Assembly: GCA_019359695.1 (NCBI GenBank)
Contig: JAHHGV010000009.1
Coordinates: 1 to 64,000, forward strand
Length of the DNA stretch: 64,000 bases
Origin: Brasilonema angustatum HA4187-MV1
Lineage (GTDB): Bacteria > Cyanobacteriota > Cyanobacteriia > Cyanobacteriales > Nostocaceae
Reading direction: 5' to 3'
The position numbers and the translations under genes were made by a program. Shown piece after piece: positions 1 to 9,243 of the stretch; positions within the stretch are counted from its first letter, which is position 1, and every line of letters starts with the position of its first letter. The notes beneath the pieces are model-generated. The model was not told the origin of the DNA, did not search any database, and worked only from the letters and a program-made list of their open reading frames with translations.

Positions 1-168
1 TTCTAATTTATTGCTGGGATTCAATCAATTAATTAGTACAATGAATCACTTCAAACCCTGTTATGCTTCTGGATAATTTAACTTATTTACTACTTGCTTA
101 CTCCGGAAAGTGACAGAAGAGGGATAAGTGAAATCATAAAATTGATCTTGCACCATACTTTTCGTCCG

Positions 169-422
169 CCAAGAAATAAATTTCTTGGCTCAAAGTCTAA
201 GTCCGTTAAAACGGACTGATACCAATTCTCTGTAAACTTGCACTTAATACTTACTATTTCATTCTTGGCGTTCTCGGCGTCTTGTTGCTAATCGTCTAAT
301 AAACATTAAGTGCATCTATGGCTACGCCACGCAAGCTATCATGGAGAATTGGTATGAGTAAGTTTTTTAGCCCGTTTTAACGGACGCGTGTTTATTAGCC
401 CAGAACTTGAGTTCTGGGCGTA
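169..422. repeat. Multi-hairpin intergenic repeat (interrupted copy)
   Basis: Three hairpins in series are visible: an AAGAAAT/ATTTCTT stem at 169-188, a GTCCGTT/AACGGAC stem at 201-216 with a partner at about 373-390, and a GCCCAGAACT/AGTTCTGGGC stem at 399-420. A second copy at 19817-19935 has the same order of hairpins without the middle insert. No protein-coding capacity is seen, so this is a dispersed non-coding repeat. The rest of 1-752 holds no gene I can support. Confidence 0.6.
220..354. mobile_element. MITE-like element nested in the hairpin repeat
   Basis: A 135-bp segment is bounded by perfect 11-bp inverted repeats, TACCAATTCTC at 220-230 and GAGAATTGGTA at 344-354. It interrupts the hairpin repeat that is uninterrupted at 19.8 kb. 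It encodes nothing, so it fits a small non-autonomous element. One copy of the same end sequence lies at 6284-6294, in the last codons of the P450 gene. Confidence 0.5.
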
Positions 423-694
423 CTCAGCCGGAGGTGGAAGATCTGAGTCCAAGAAGTTTGATTGTCAACAGCAAGAAAGCAGCGCGGTGCTTCTCGATAA
501 ACTGGAAGCCGCGAGGTAATCTTTTGCTGAAGAAAGGGAGACAACTGTTCAAATCATAGCAGTTTGCGGATAGATGCACTGTAGACAAGTTGCCCTGGCT
601 TTCCCTTCATTTTCATCCACGGTAGCCAAGGGGAAATCCGCGTCCAAGTTCCAGATACATTCGATGCCGTAGTTAATAATCATTTTAATTATAC

Positions 695-739
695 TTGACA
701 TTTACTTTTTCAGTGATTATGGTTCCATTATGGTTCCAC
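695..739 (+). promoter_or_regulatory. Promoter and operator-like direct repeat of the TA pair
   Basis: A perfect -35 box TTGACA at 695-700 is followed after 17 bp by TATGGT at 718-723, a plausible -10. An 11-bp tandem repeat, TATGGTTCCA[T/C] at 718-728 and 729-739, overlaps the -10 and ends 13 bp before the antitoxin ATG. RHH antitoxins commonly bind short repeats over their own promoter, so this is a good candidate operator for autorepression. That role is inferred. Confidence 0.55.
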
Positions 740-752
740 TGTTATCCTTGGT

Positions 753-995
753 ATGGTCACGTTAACCCTTAAAAATATTCCAGAAACGCTTTACGACAAA
801 CTGAAGCAAAACGCCGCTCAGAATCGTCGTAGTCTAAATAGCGAAATTCTAGTTTGTCTAGAACAAGCCGTAGCAACCCCAAAACTCAAGAAAACTGAAG
901 TTTTGGAAAGAGTTCATGCTCTTCGCCAGAAAACTGTTAATCATCTTTTAACACAAACAGAGTTGTTTGAGGCGAAAAACGAGGGAAGGTTGTGA
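753..995 (+). CDS. FitA-like ribbon-helix-helix antitoxin
   Basis: This 80-aa protein begins with a ribbon-helix-helix segment (about residues 2-40: a beta strand VTLTLKNIP, then a helix with the RRSLNSEI pattern) typical of FitA/Arc-type antitoxins. The C-terminal half is charged and would wrap the toxin. It should neutralise the PIN toxin encoded directly downstream and repress its own promoter. Its stop codon overlaps the toxin start by 4 bp (GTGA), a coupled arrangement usual for FitAB/VapBC modules. The family call is firm; activity is inferred. Confidence 0.85.
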   Translation: MVTLTLKNIPETLYDKLKQNAAQNRRSLNSEILVCLEQAVATPKLKKTEVLERVHALRQKTVNHLLTQTELFEAKNEGRL

Positions 996-1402
996 TTGTT
1001 GTAGATACGAATGTCATCGCCTACTTGTTTTTGGAGGGTGAACAAACGCAACAAGCAGAAGCTGTTTATCAACAAGATCCAGAATGGGTGGCTCCTTATC
1101 TTTGGCGATCAGAATTCCGTAACGTTCTGGCGTTGTATCTGCGTCAAGGATACCTCTGTTTAGAGGATGCCATTGGGATTTACCAGGAAGCAGAAACCTT
1201 GATGCAGCAGGGTGAGTATGCAATTGATGCGATCGCAGTTCTACAGCTTACTTTTGAATCAGGTTGTTCTGCTTATGACTGTGAATATGTTGTCTTGGCA
1301 CAGCAGTTGGGAGTACCTCTGATTACGGCGGATCGCAAACTGATTGCGAGTTTCCCATTGGTGGCAATTCCAATAGCCACATTTTTACAAAACTTAGCCT
1401 AA
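992..1402 (+). CDS. PIN-domain ribonuclease toxin (VapC/FitB type)
   Basis: This 136-aa PIN-domain protein starts at a GTG that overlaps the antitoxin stop. The four acidic residues expected in the metal site are present: D5 in VVDTN, E41 in the RSEFRN segment, D96 in AYDCEYV and D114 in TADRK. Proteins of this family are Mg-dependent endoribonucleases that cut tRNA or other RNA when freed from the antitoxin. The length matches the family and the reading frame is intact, so the module looks functional. The RNA target cannot be told from sequence. Confidence 0.88.
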   Translation: MIVVDTNVIAYLFLEGEQTQQAEAVYQQDPEWVAPYLWRSEFRNVLALYLRQGYLCLEDAIGIYQEAETLMQQGEYAIDAIAVLQLTFESGCSAYDCEYVVLAQQLGVPLITADRKLIASFPLVAIPIATFLQNLA

Positions 1403-1408
1403 CAGGAG

Positions 1409-1711
1409 TCAAAGTTTTCGCATTTGGCTTACGCCCACAACCATCTCAACAGTTAGCTCTAGTTCTGGAAAAGTGGGCGATACAATGCGCTCATCACTCG
1501 TAAATTTTTGGACTTGATATTCACCTTCTACCAACTGGTAAACAAAAACCGTGGAGAGTTTGGGATTACCCAGATAGCTTCTAGAAGCGATTGCCAGATA
1601 GTCCACAATCCAATACTCAGGGATACCGAGTCGTTGGTACTCGTCTAGTTTATCAACGTAATCGTCTTCCCAATTCGTTGAGACAACTTCCACAGCCAGC
1701 TGGATCGGTTC
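1409..1711 (-). pseudogene. Uma2-family (DUF820) endonuclease, C-terminal remnant
   Basis: Only the last ~100 residues of a Uma2-like protein remain (intact relatives are about 180-200 aa). The segment holds the family pattern QLAVEVVS, then a D..K.DEY helix and IPEYWIVD, the core of a PD-(D/E)XK-like fold. The frame stays open upstream of the first GTG (1693), and the family-like sequence continues to about 1711 before homology stops. The N-terminal half is missing and replaced by GMC-oxidoreductase-like sequence on the other strand. It is therefore a truncated gene, probably not expressed as a working enzyme. Confidence 0.7.
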
Positions 1712-1737
1712 AGTCAGAGCACCATATGCTAGTACAT

Positions 1738-2103
1738 TGTCAATCCGATGTGCAAAAGCTAGTTGCTGGGATTACATTAATGCGCAAATTGTTTCATAGA
1801 AGTGCTTTTGATGAGTTTCGAGGTGAGGAAGTCGCTCCCGGTGCTGACGTGACTAGCGATGAAGCACTCGTTGCCTACATCCGGGAAACTTGCAATACTA
1901 TGTATCATCCGGTCGGCACTTGCAAAATGGGAATTGACCCAATGGCGGTTGTAGACCCTGAACTACGGGTATACGGGGTTGAGGGGTTACGTGTTGTCGA
2001 TGCCTCAATTATGCCAACGCTGACCACAGGAAATACAAACGCGCCCACAATTATGATCAGCGAAAAAGCAGCCGATTTAATTAAAGCTGCAGGTTGTGTT
2101 TGA
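1738..2103 (+). pseudogene. GMC oxidoreductase (choline dehydrogenase-like), C-terminal remnant
   Basis: The open frame encodes the C-terminal domain of a GMC flavoprotein, with the conserved HPVGTCKMG motif, the VVD..LRV.GV..LRVVDASIMP stretch and TGNTNAPTIMISEKAADLI near the end. Family members are about 500-550 aa with an N-terminal FAD-binding GxGxxG. That part is entirely absent, and homology starts abruptly near 1738, beside the broken end of the Uma2 remnant. Family-like conservation in the retained part suggests a recent deletion or recombination. No activity is expected without the FAD domain. Confidence 0.8.
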
Positions 2104-2265
2104 CAGCAAACACGTTCAGCAATTGCAAACGAACTTGCTCGCGCCTAAATGCGGAACGCTGAGGGAATTATCACTTAAAGCAGTACCCTTGTTCTACCAT
2201 AGTAAAGACGACAATGATAATATTAAGAACTGTTTCGCCCCTACTGCTTTGTCTCAGCCTGCCAT

Positions 2266-5169
2266 ATGTCAAAAAGCCAGCAGATTGCCACGTCCTTAAA
2301 CGGACAGCTTCCTAACTCCAGCAACAACCAAAACACAATCCGCATTCGCGGTGCGAGGCAACATAATCTCAAGAATATTGATTTGGAATTGCCACGCGAT
2401 CGCCTAATTGTCTTTACTGGCGTTTCTGGTTCTGGCAAGTCTTCCCTAGCATTTGACACCATTTTCGCAGAAGGACAACGCCGCTACGTAGAATCCCTGA
2501 GCGCTTATGCACGACAATTTTTGGGACAGGTGGAAAAACCTGATGTGGAGGCGATAGAGGGTTTAAGTCCAGCGATTTCCATTGACCAAAAGTCTACTTC
2601 TCATAACCCCCGTTCTACGGTGGGGACGGTGACGGAGATTTATGATTATATGCGGTTGTTGTTTGGACGGGCGGGTGAACCTCATTGTCCGATATGCGAT
2701 CGCTGTATTGCTCCTCAGACGATAGATCAGATGTGCGATCGCATTTTAGAACTAAGCGATCGCACCCGCTTTCAAATTCTTGCGCCTGTTGTCCGGGGGA
2801 AAAAAGGGACTCATAAAAAGCTGTTATCAGGTTTAGCCTCCCAAGGTTTTGTCCGTGTGCGAATAAATGGCGAGGTGCGAGAACTTTCTGATGCCATTGA
2901 TTTAGATAAAAATTTGACTCATACCATTGAAGTCGTCATTGACCGACTTGTGAAAAAGCCTGGTATTCAAGAGCGTTTGGTCGATTCACTTGCCACTTGC
3001 CTCAAACAATCAAGTGGAATTGCGGTTATTGAAATTATAAAAGATACAAAAGAACAAGAACCAGGATCAGAATTGGTCTTTTCCGAAAACTTCGCTTGTC
3101 CGGAACACGGGGCGGTTATGGAAGAGTTATCACCGCGCTTGTTTTCGTTTAATTCTCCTTATGGTGCTTGTCCCCACTGTCACGGAATTGGAAGTTTAAG
3201 AAGGTTTTCAAAAGAGTTGGTGGTTCCTGATCCAAAAGCACCTGTGTATTCTGCGATCGCTCCTTGGTCGGAAAAGGAGAATTCCTATTATATAGAATTG
3301 TTGTATAAGGTAGGGCAAGAGTTTGGGTTTGAGTTGCAGACGCTGTGGTATCAGTTGACTGAGGAACAGCGGGAGGCGATTTTGCATGGAGAGGAAACAA
3401 CCGCAGAACCACACAACAAGCAAAACTTAGGGTTTAAAGGCGTGTTGCCTATGTTGCAAAGGCAGTATGATGGAGGATCAGAGTTAATTAAGCAAAAGTT
3501 AGAGCAGTATTTGATTGACCAGCCGTGTCCCGTGTGTAAAGGAAAGCGGTTGAAACCGGAGGCGTTGGCGGTGCGGTTGGGACAATACGGAATTTTGGAT
3601 TTGACTGCTACTTCAATTCGGGAGTGTCGCGAGAGAATTGATCACTTGGAGTTGAGTCAACGTCAGTTGCAAATTGCAGATTTGGTGTTGCGAGAAATTA
3701 GAGCACGATTGCAATTTCTGTTGGATGTCGGGTTAGATTATCTCACGCTTGACCGTCCGGCGATGACCCTTTCAGGTGGGGAAGCGCAACGAATTCGTCT
3801 GGCAACTCAAATTGGTTCTGGATTGACTGGGGTTTTATATGTTTTAGATGAACCGAGTATTGGTTTGCATCAAAGAGATAATGGGCGATTGCTGAAAACT
3901 TTAACAAAATTGAGGGATTTGGGTAATACGTTGATTGTGGTAGAGCATGATGAAGAAACGATTCGTGCTGCTAACCACATTGTTGATATTGGTCCTCACG
4001 CAGGTATTCATGGCGGAAATATTGTTGCTCAAGGTGACTTGCAAGCATTACTGGAATCGGAAGAATCGCTGACAGGTGCATATTTGTCAGGACGACGGAT
4101 GATTACAACTCCGGCTGAACGCAGAGATGGAAATGGACGCAGTTTAGTTATCAAAAATGCTCGTCGCAATAACCTAAAGAATGTAGATGTCGAAATACCT
4201 TTAGGTAAACTTGTTGCTGTGACTGGTGTTTCTGGTTCTGGAAAATCTACCTTAATTAATGAGTTACTTTACCCTGCACTGCAACATCAACTGACGCGCA
4301 AAGTTCCATTTCCCAAAGAAATAGATGCAATTGAGGGATTAGATACTATTGATAAAGCTATTGTCGTTGACCAATCACCTATTGGTAGAACACCGCGTTC
4401 TAACACAGCGACTTATACAGGGGTTTTTGATATTATTCGTGATGTCTTTACACAAACAATTGAAGCAAAAGCAAGAGGTTATAAAGCGGGACAATTTTCC
4501 TTCAACGTCAAAGGAGGACGCTGCGAAGCTTGCAGTGGGCAGGGTGTGAATGTTATTGAAATGAACTTTTTGCCGGATGTTTATGTACAATGTGAAGTTT
4601 GCAAAGGGGCAAGATATAACCGCGAAACTTTGCAGGTGAAGTACAAAGACAAGTCTATTTCTGATGTTCTCAACATGACAGTTGAGGAAGGATTAGAGTT
4701 TTTTACAAACATTCCCAAAGCTCAGGGTAAATTGCAAACTTTAGTTGATGTTGGCTTGGGATACATTCATCTTGGACAACCAGCAACAACCTTATCTGGT
4801 GGGGAAGCACAGCGAGTTAAATTAGCAACAGAACTTTCTCGCCGCGCGACAGGTAAGACACTTTATTTAATAGATGAACCCACAACAGGTTTATCTTTTT
4901 ATGATGTTCACAAGTTATTAGATGTATTGCAACGTTTGGTGGATAAAGGCAATTCAATTTTAGTGATTGAACACAATTTAGATGTGATTCGTTGTGCTGA
5001 TTGGTTGATAGATATGGGACCAGAAGGCGGAGATAAAGGAGGAGAGGTGATTGCTGTAGGTACGCCAGAGGAAGTGGTCCAGAATTCTCGGTCGTATACT
5101 GGGGAGTATGTTAAGCAGGTTTTGCAGCACTATCGGGCACAGACAAGTAATATGAAGAATATAGAGTGA
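2266..5169 (+). CDS. uvrA: Excinuclease ABC subunit A
   Basis: UvrA is the damage-recognition ATPase of nucleotide excision repair; it dimerises and loads UvrB at DNA lesions. The 967-aa protein has the duplicated ABC architecture. Walker [10 protein letters not shown] is at about 52-60 with a zinc module CPICDRC near 142. The first LSGGEAQR signature is near 501, the second Walker [10 protein letters not shown] near 655, the CEACSGQG zinc finger near 753 and the second LSGGEAQR near 843. Length matches the family. The first ~22 residues are a low-similarity extension and no clear ribosome-binding site precedes the ATG, so the start could lie slightly downstream. It stands alone, with no uvrB or uvrC nearby. 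Confidence 0.97.
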   Translation: MSKSQQIATSLNGQLPNSSNNQNTIRIRGARQHNLKNIDLELPRDRLIVFTGVSGSGKSSLAFDTIFAEGQRRYVESLSAYARQFLGQVEKPDVEAIEGLSPAISIDQKSTSHNPRSTVGTVTEIYDYMRLLFGRAGEPHCPICDRCIAPQTIDQMCDRILELSDRTRFQILAPVVRGKKGTHKKLLSGLASQGFVRVRINGEVRELSDAIDLDKNLTHTIEVVIDRLVKKPGIQERLVDSLATCLKQSSGIAVIEIIKDTKEQEPGSELVFSENFACPEHGAVMEELSPRLFSFNSPYGACPHCHGIGSLRRFSKELVVPDPKAPVYSAIAPWSEKENSYYIELLYKVGQEFGFELQTLWYQLTEEQREAILHGEETTAEPHNKQNLGFKGVLPMLQRQYDGGSELIKQKLEQYLIDQPCPVCKGKRLKPEALAVRLGQYGILDLTATSIRECRERIDHLELSQRQLQIADLVLREIRARLQFLLDVGLDYLTLDRPAMTLSGGEAQRIRLATQIGSGLTGVLYVLDEPSIGLHQRDNGRLLKTLTKLRDLGNTLIVVEHDEETIRAANHIVDIGPHAGIHGGNIVAQGDLQALLESEESLTGAYLSGRRMITTPAERRDGNGRSLVIKNARRNNLKNVDVEIPLGKLVAVTGVSGSGKSTLINELLYPALQHQLTRKVPFPKEIDAIEGLDTIDKAIVVDQSPIGRTPRSNTATYTGVFDIIRDVFTQTIEAKARGYKAGQFSFNVKGGRCEACSGQGVNVIEMNFLPDVYVQCEVCKGARYNRETLQVKYKDKSISDVLNMTVEEGLEFFTNIPKAQGKLQTLVDVGLGYIHLGQPATTLSGGEAQRVKLATELSRRATGKTLYLIDEPTTGLSFYDVHKLLDVLQRLVDKGNSILVIEHNLDVIRCADWLIDMGPEGGDKGGEVIAVGTPEEVVQNSRSYTGEYVKQVLQHYRAQTSNMKNIE

Positions 5170-5439
5170 GGCTAGCGAGATTTGAAAGGAGTGAAAAATG
5201 TGTAAGTAAGTAGGCACGATTAAACTGAACTATGTTAACTTATGTAAAGCGCCAAGAACCTTTTAAAAATAAGCTTTTAAGCGATTTACATTTCTTAATT
5301 TAGTTGTGTTTTTTAGCACCCACCTACTTATAAGGATTTTCAGGGGTTAGCCTATAAAATCGCAGAACAAACTCAGATCAAGAAATTATCAAAGTTTACA
5401 ACTCTTTGATGTATTGTACCCAACTGAAAACTGCTTTAA

Positions 5440-6144
5440 TCAGATAAAACTTGCCACCACAATCACTGCCACTGGAATTAAGATATTATCAACTTCTTTT
5501 GGACTACATCCTTCAACAACTGTGGCAATAAATGCTAGCAAGAAAATCCTGATAATATTTAATTGACCTGGTATGATAAGCCAAACAAAAAAGACGCTGG
5601 CGGCGAAAGCGAAAACAAACATCGAAAAGCTTCCTTCCCAGCTTTTGTTACTAAGAATTGTGTATTTGAGTTTGCCATATTTCGAGCCAATGATCGGTGC
5701 AACACCATCGCCCCAACCGAGAGTTGTCATTGCGACAATTCCAGGAAAAGTTTTATATAGTAGTGTCCCGCAAAGAGTTGCCACAATAACGAAATAAAGC
5801 GGTCCTTTGAGGAGTTCACGCCTGTCACCCGTGCGAGTCATAGTATTAACAGCTTGATCATCTGGTTGGGCAAATAGCCCTTTGTATACAAGAAGGACTA
5901 TCCACACCACAAAAATCGTCACATTCAAATACTTCGACCAATGTAAATCACTGTAAAGAAGCAAAAATCCAATAACCGACCCAGCACCAATATGTGTAAT
6001 TTTACGGCTGATATCTTGCGGTAGTCCAAACTTGGTTACAAAAACATTCAACAGTGCTACCAGCCCGAACACATAAACAAACGTTAGCGCTGTTGCTATC
6101 AAATTTCCTAGTAGCGGACTGACACCTAAAGCAGTAAACAACAT
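5440..6144 (-). CDS. Phytol/polyprenol kinase family membrane protein (VTE5/SEC59/DGK1-like)
   Basis: This 234-aa hydrophobic protein has about seven membrane segments and resembles the CTP-dependent lipid kinase family that includes plant VTE5 phytol kinase and yeast DGK1/SEC59. Recognisable pieces are DISRKITHIGAG near residues 44-55, LGWGDGVAPIIGSKYGK near 143-158 and SNKSWEGS near 165-172. In cyanobacteria such enzymes phosphorylate phytol released from chlorophyll, feeding tocopherol synthesis or recycling. No RBS is visible: the ATG directly abuts an inverted repeat at 6145-6220. The substrate is inferred from the family only. Confidence 0.75.
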   Translation of the reverse strand: MLFTALGVSPLLGNLIATALTFVYVFGLVALLNVFVTKFGLPQDISRKITHIGAGSVIGFLLLYSDLHWSKYLNVTIFVVWIVLLVYKGLFAQPDDQAVNTMTRTGDRRELLKGPLYFVIVATLCGTLLYKTFPGIVAMTTLGWGDGVAPIIGSKYGKLKYTILSNKSWEGSFSMFVFAFAASVFFVWLIIPGQLNIIRIFLLAFIATVVEGCSPKEVDNILIPVAVIVVASFI

Positions 6145-6220
6145 AGACTCAGCACCCAGGACTTAAACACGACAAATTCCTCTTCTAAAGTAGAGTAGCT
6201 GTGTCGAAGGTGCTGAGTCT
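6145..6220. repeat. Inverted repeat abutting the kinase start codon
   Basis: AGACTCAGCACC at 6145-6156 is the exact reverse complement of GGTGCTGAGTCT at 6209-6220. In the transcript of the lipid kinase gene the second arm ends immediately before the ATG, so a folded leader could hide the start. It could also be a remnant of a small repeat element. There is no T-run, so a terminator for the upstream P450 gene is less likely. Confidence 0.5.
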
Positions 6221-6276
6221 ATAACTTGACAAAAAATAATCAGCTCATCCGCAATACTCTGTGCACCCACAGCTAA

Positions 6277-7638
6277 CTACTTATGAGAATTGGTATAAAC
6301 TTTGGTTGCAGCAGTTCGACGTAACTTTACCTGCAAACCATCGTGAGGATGGGGTGTGGGTATCATAATCAGATTCAAGTTTTGTTCGGGTACTAGTTCC
6401 CATTCATACTCCCGTATCAACAAGGCTGCGAACAGCTTCATCTCCAGCTTGGCAAACTCCTTGCCAATACATTCTCGCACTCCACCGCCAAAGGGTACAT
6501 GGCTAAAAAGTTTAGCTTTGTCCTCAGCTCGTTCTGGGGCAAAGCGTTGTGGGTCAAATCGCTCAGGTTCAGTATATATACTGCTATCTTTCTGTGTTCT
6601 GGCAATTTGGTACAACACAGACCAGCCTTGAGGAATTAAGTAGCCATTGAACTCACATGACTTAATAACCTCCCGAAAGCCACCGCCAACTGGGGGAGTA
6701 ATTCGCAGGACTTCCTTGAGAACTTGATCCAGATAGCTCATTTGCTTGAGATGCTCCACAGTTAGCGGTTCCTCAAACCCCAGTTGCTGTTGTTCTGCAC
6801 GAGCAGTTGCCAAAACTTCTGGATGCTGCGCTAACAGCAGACATAAAGACACCAGACCTGATGTCAACGTTTCATGACCTGCAAAGAGCAACAGTAGCAC
6901 TTGATCTTTGAGTTCTTGCAAACTCAGACTATTTCCATCCTCATCACGCGCTTGTAACAATAGTCCTAAGGCATCTTGACTGGAATTAGGCTGCTGTTGA
7001 CGCTTTAGCACTATCTCTTCAATTATCCCCAGAAGTCTCTCACGACCATGCACTGCCCGACCAAACTTTGTCCAAGGTAAACGCACAGGAATGCTGAATA
7101 GACCATTACAATAGTCTTCAAATAACTCGCCAAAATGGCTATCAGCGGCTGCATCCGCTCCTACTAGCAACTTACAAGCAACATCAAAAGTATATTTTCT
7201 CAGTTCGGGATACCAGGTCAACGTACCCTGGCGCTCCCATTTCTGTAAATAGCTGTGGGTAATATCCGCCATTGAAGAAACATACCCTGCCAGCGCTCTC
7301 GGTTGGAAGGCTTGCGATAGCAGCTTGCGTCGCTGTTGGTGTTTAGTGCCTGTTTGTACTGATAGGGATGTAGGTCCTAGCAAAACTCTGGTACTATAAG
7401 TCCAGTTTATAGTAAAGTACTGGTTCTCATTGGTTAACAAAAAGCGGATGGCTTCCGCTCCGATCAAGAATACTGTAGGACGCCCAAACAGATGGCTTTT
7501 GAAAATCGATCCATATCGTTCCTGTCGCTTTTGTGCAAAGTCTGGTTCGCGTAAAAAGCTAATTGTCTCGCCAATAAAGGGTAGACCTAACTTACCAGGG
7601 GGTAAAGGTAGCGATGTCTGAGCATGGGTGGTTGTCAT
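6277..7638 (-). CDS. Cytochrome P450, CYP120-like
   Basis: This 453-aa P450 carries all the hallmark motifs. The N-terminus is PLPPGKLGLPFIGET at about 11-25 with no membrane anchor. The I-helix oxygen-binding motif AGHETLTS is at 253-260, a K-helix E..R lies in KEVLRI, and the heme loop FGGGVRECIG has its thiolate Cys at 390. The proline-glycine start and soluble form resemble cyanobacterial CYP120, whose Synechocystis member hydroxylates retinoic acid; other members may act on terpenoids or apocarotenoids. The last residues (VYTNSH) are encoded by a repeat-end sequence (TACCAATTCTC), so the C-terminus may have been altered by an insertion. It diverges from the glutamate dehydrogenase gene. 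Confidence 0.92.
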   Translation of the reverse strand: MTTTHAQTSLPLPPGKLGLPFIGETISFLREPDFAQKRQERYGSIFKSHLFGRPTVFLIGAEAIRFLLTNENQYFTINWTYSTRVLLGPTSLSVQTGTKHQQRRKLLSQAFQPRALAGYVSSMADITHSYLQKWERQGTLTWYPELRKYTFDVACKLLVGADAAADSHFGELFEDYCNGLFSIPVRLPWTKFGRAVHGRERLLGIIEEIVLKRQQQPNSSQDALGLLLQARDEDGNSLSLQELKDQVLLLLFAGHETLTSGLVSLCLLLAQHPEVLATARAEQQQLGFEEPLTVEHLKQMSYLDQVLKEVLRITPPVGGGFREVIKSCEFNGYLIPQGWSVLYQIARTQKDSSIYTEPERFDPQRFAPERAEDKAKLFSHVPFGGGVRECIGKEFAKLEMKLFAALLIREYEWELVPEQNLNLIMIPTPHPHDGLQVKLRRTAATKVYTNSHK

Positions 7639-7740
7639 TGCAGTTGTGCCTCACAGAACATAAAACTTGCTTCTTTTTTTAGCTTGACATGATGTTCTCT
7701 GCTTTGCATTGCTGGTTACAAGCTAAGCAAAAGTAAAACT

Positions 7741-7754
7741 GTAACGAAATATAC
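7741..7754. promoter_or_regulatory. NtcA-like binding site, GTA-N8-TAC
   Basis: GTAACGAAATATAC is a perfect match to the NtcA consensus GTA-N8-TAC, the nitrogen-control activator site of cyanobacteria. It lies 133 bp before the gdhA ATG and 102 bp before the divergent P450 start. The nearest -10-like hexamer toward gdhA, TATGCT at 7785-7790, is 30 bp away rather than the usual ~22, so classical activation is not certain. About 15 such matches are expected by chance in 64 kb. Confidence 0.45.
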
Positions 7755-7803
7755 AAAATTCTGTTTTTTTCAAGAAAAAAAAGCTATGCTAGGCATACAC
7801 ATC

Positions 7804-7879
7804 TGATTCGCAAAGATGCTGTGAATCAGGAAAACTCTAAGCTTTCACAGTCTTCGCACTTCTTAACTGCGAAGAGGAG
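7804..7879 (+). promoter_or_regulatory. Structured gdhA leader and ribosome-binding site
   Basis: Two small hairpins precede the ribosome-binding site: TGATTC/GAATCA arms at 7804-7828 and CTTCGCA/TGCGAAG arms at 7852-7874. The second ends right against the AGGAG at 7875-7879, eight bases before the ATG. Such a stem could modulate ribosome access. No known riboswitch class was recognised in it. Confidence 0.4.
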
Positions 7880-7887
7880 AAAATATT

Positions 7888-9177
7888 ATGCTTTCATCAT
7901 CTCTGCCTAAATTGGATCAGGAGTCTCCAGCGTATATTTGCCCATATGACCAAGCCTGTAGCTACCTAGAAGCAGCGGCAAAAGAATTGCAACTAGACCA
8001 AGGTATTTTGGAGGTTCTCAGTCATCCCCGTAAAGTTGTCACGGTTTCGATTCCTGTGAAACGGGATAACGGACAAGTGCAAGTTCTTGCTGGACATCGG
8101 GTACAACACTGCGATATTTTAGGTCCTTATAAAGGTGGTACTCGTTACCACCCAGCCGTGACACTGCGAGAAGTTTCAGCCCTGGCAATGCTGATGACTT
8201 GGAAATGTGCACTCTTGGGAATTCCTTATGGTGGTGCCAAAGGAGGTATTGCCATAGATCCAAAACTCTACAGCGTTGCTGAACTAGAACGCATCACTCG
8301 TCGTTATACTAGCGAGTTGATTAAAGATATCGGTCCTGCTGTAGACATCCCAGCACCAGATATGGGAACTTCAGCGCGTGAAATGGCATGGATGATGGAT
8401 ACCTACTCAGTCAATGTCGGTCACGCCGTACCAGGGGTTGTGACTGGTAAACCCATTTCCATCGGTGGTTCGCGGGGACGGGAAATGGCGACTGGACGGG
8501 GTGTTATGTTTATTGTCCGCGAGGCGCTGACAGACAAAGGTCAGTCACTGGTGGGGGCTAGAATAGCTATTCAAGGTTTCGGCAATGTCGGGAGTGCAGC
8601 AGCTTTATTACTACACGAAGCCGGAGCAAAAGTGATAGCTGTTTCGACTGGTTCTGGGGGAATTTTTTGTGAAGATGGTCTAGATATCCCAGCTTTAAAA
8701 GCTTATGCTGCCGAGAACCGTAAGAGCATTGTTGGTTTTGGGCAAGCAACACCAATTAGCAACGCAGACTTACTAACTTTGCCCTGCGATGTCTTAATTC
8801 CCGCTGCTTTGGAAAACCAGATTACTGAAGATAATGTGAACCAGGTGCAAGCCAAGATCATTGCAGAGGCGGCTAATGGTCCAGTGACTCTCCTTGCAAA
8901 CCAAGCACTTGAGGCAAGAGGTGTGATGGTGCTACCAGATATCTTGGCAAATGCTGGCGGTGTTGTTGTGAGTTATCTGGAGTGGGTACAAGGTCTTTCT
9001 TATGTATTTTGGGATGAAGAGCGCGTTAATAAGGAATTGGAACAGTTAATGGTGCAAGCATACCGCCAAGTCATGCAACAATCACTACATAGGCAAATTC
9101 CTCTAAGACTCGCAGCTTACACACTGGGTGTTGGTCGTGTGGCTCAAGCGCTTGGCGATCGCGGTCTTTATCCATGA
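7888..9177 (+). CDS. gdhA: Glu/Leu/Phe/Val dehydrogenase (glutamate dehydrogenase)
   Basis: Glutamate dehydrogenase interconverts glutamate and 2-oxoglutarate plus ammonium with NAD(P). The 429-aa protein has the substrate-binding GPYKGGTRYHP at 79-89, the catalytic-lysine motif GIPYGGAKGG at 111-120 (K118), DIPAPDMGTS near 153-162 and a Rossmann fingerprint GFGNVGSAAA near 230. Size matches the hexameric class-I family, and a good AGGAG ribosome-binding site fixes the start. In a nitrogen-fixing cyanobacterium it would act beside GS-GOGAT, and an NtcA-like site lies upstream. Glutamate specificity over leucine or valine is the best guess but not proven by motifs alone. Confidence 0.9.
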   Translation: MLSSSLPKLDQESPAYICPYDQACSYLEAAAKELQLDQGILEVLSHPRKVVTVSIPVKRDNGQVQVLAGHRVQHCDILGPYKGGTRYHPAVTLREVSALAMLMTWKCALLGIPYGGAKGGIAIDPKLYSVAELERITRRYTSELIKDIGPAVDIPAPDMGTSAREMAWMMDTYSVNVGHAVPGVVTGKPISIGGSRGREMATGRGVMFIVREALTDKGQSLVGARIAIQGFGNVGSAAALLLHEAGAKVIAVSTGSGGIFCEDGLDIPALKAYAAENRKSIVGFGQATPISNADLLTLPCDVLIPAALENQITEDNVNQVQAKIIAEAANGPVTLLANQALEARGVMVLPDILANAGGVVVSYLEWVQGLSYVFWDEERVNKELEQLMVQAYRQVMQQSLHRQIPLRLAAYTLGVGRVAQALGDRGLYP

Positions 9178-9199
9178 ACACAATATCTCAAACAAGTCA

Positions 9200-9243
9200 A
9201 GAATCCTAGTCTACTAACGCTGGGATTCTAGATTGTTTTTTTT
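9200..9243 (+). terminator. Rho-independent terminator after gdhA
   Basis: AGAATCCTAG at 9200-9209 pairs with CTGGGATTCT at 9220-9229 with one mismatch, followed by a T-rich tract with a run of T at 9235-9243. It sits between convergent gdhA and the kinase gene, touching the kinase stop codon. Confidence 0.75.

Noticed and set aside
2096-2299. Open frame of 67 codons before uvrA
   Set aside because: It overlaps the GMC remnant and uvrA start and has no coding features.
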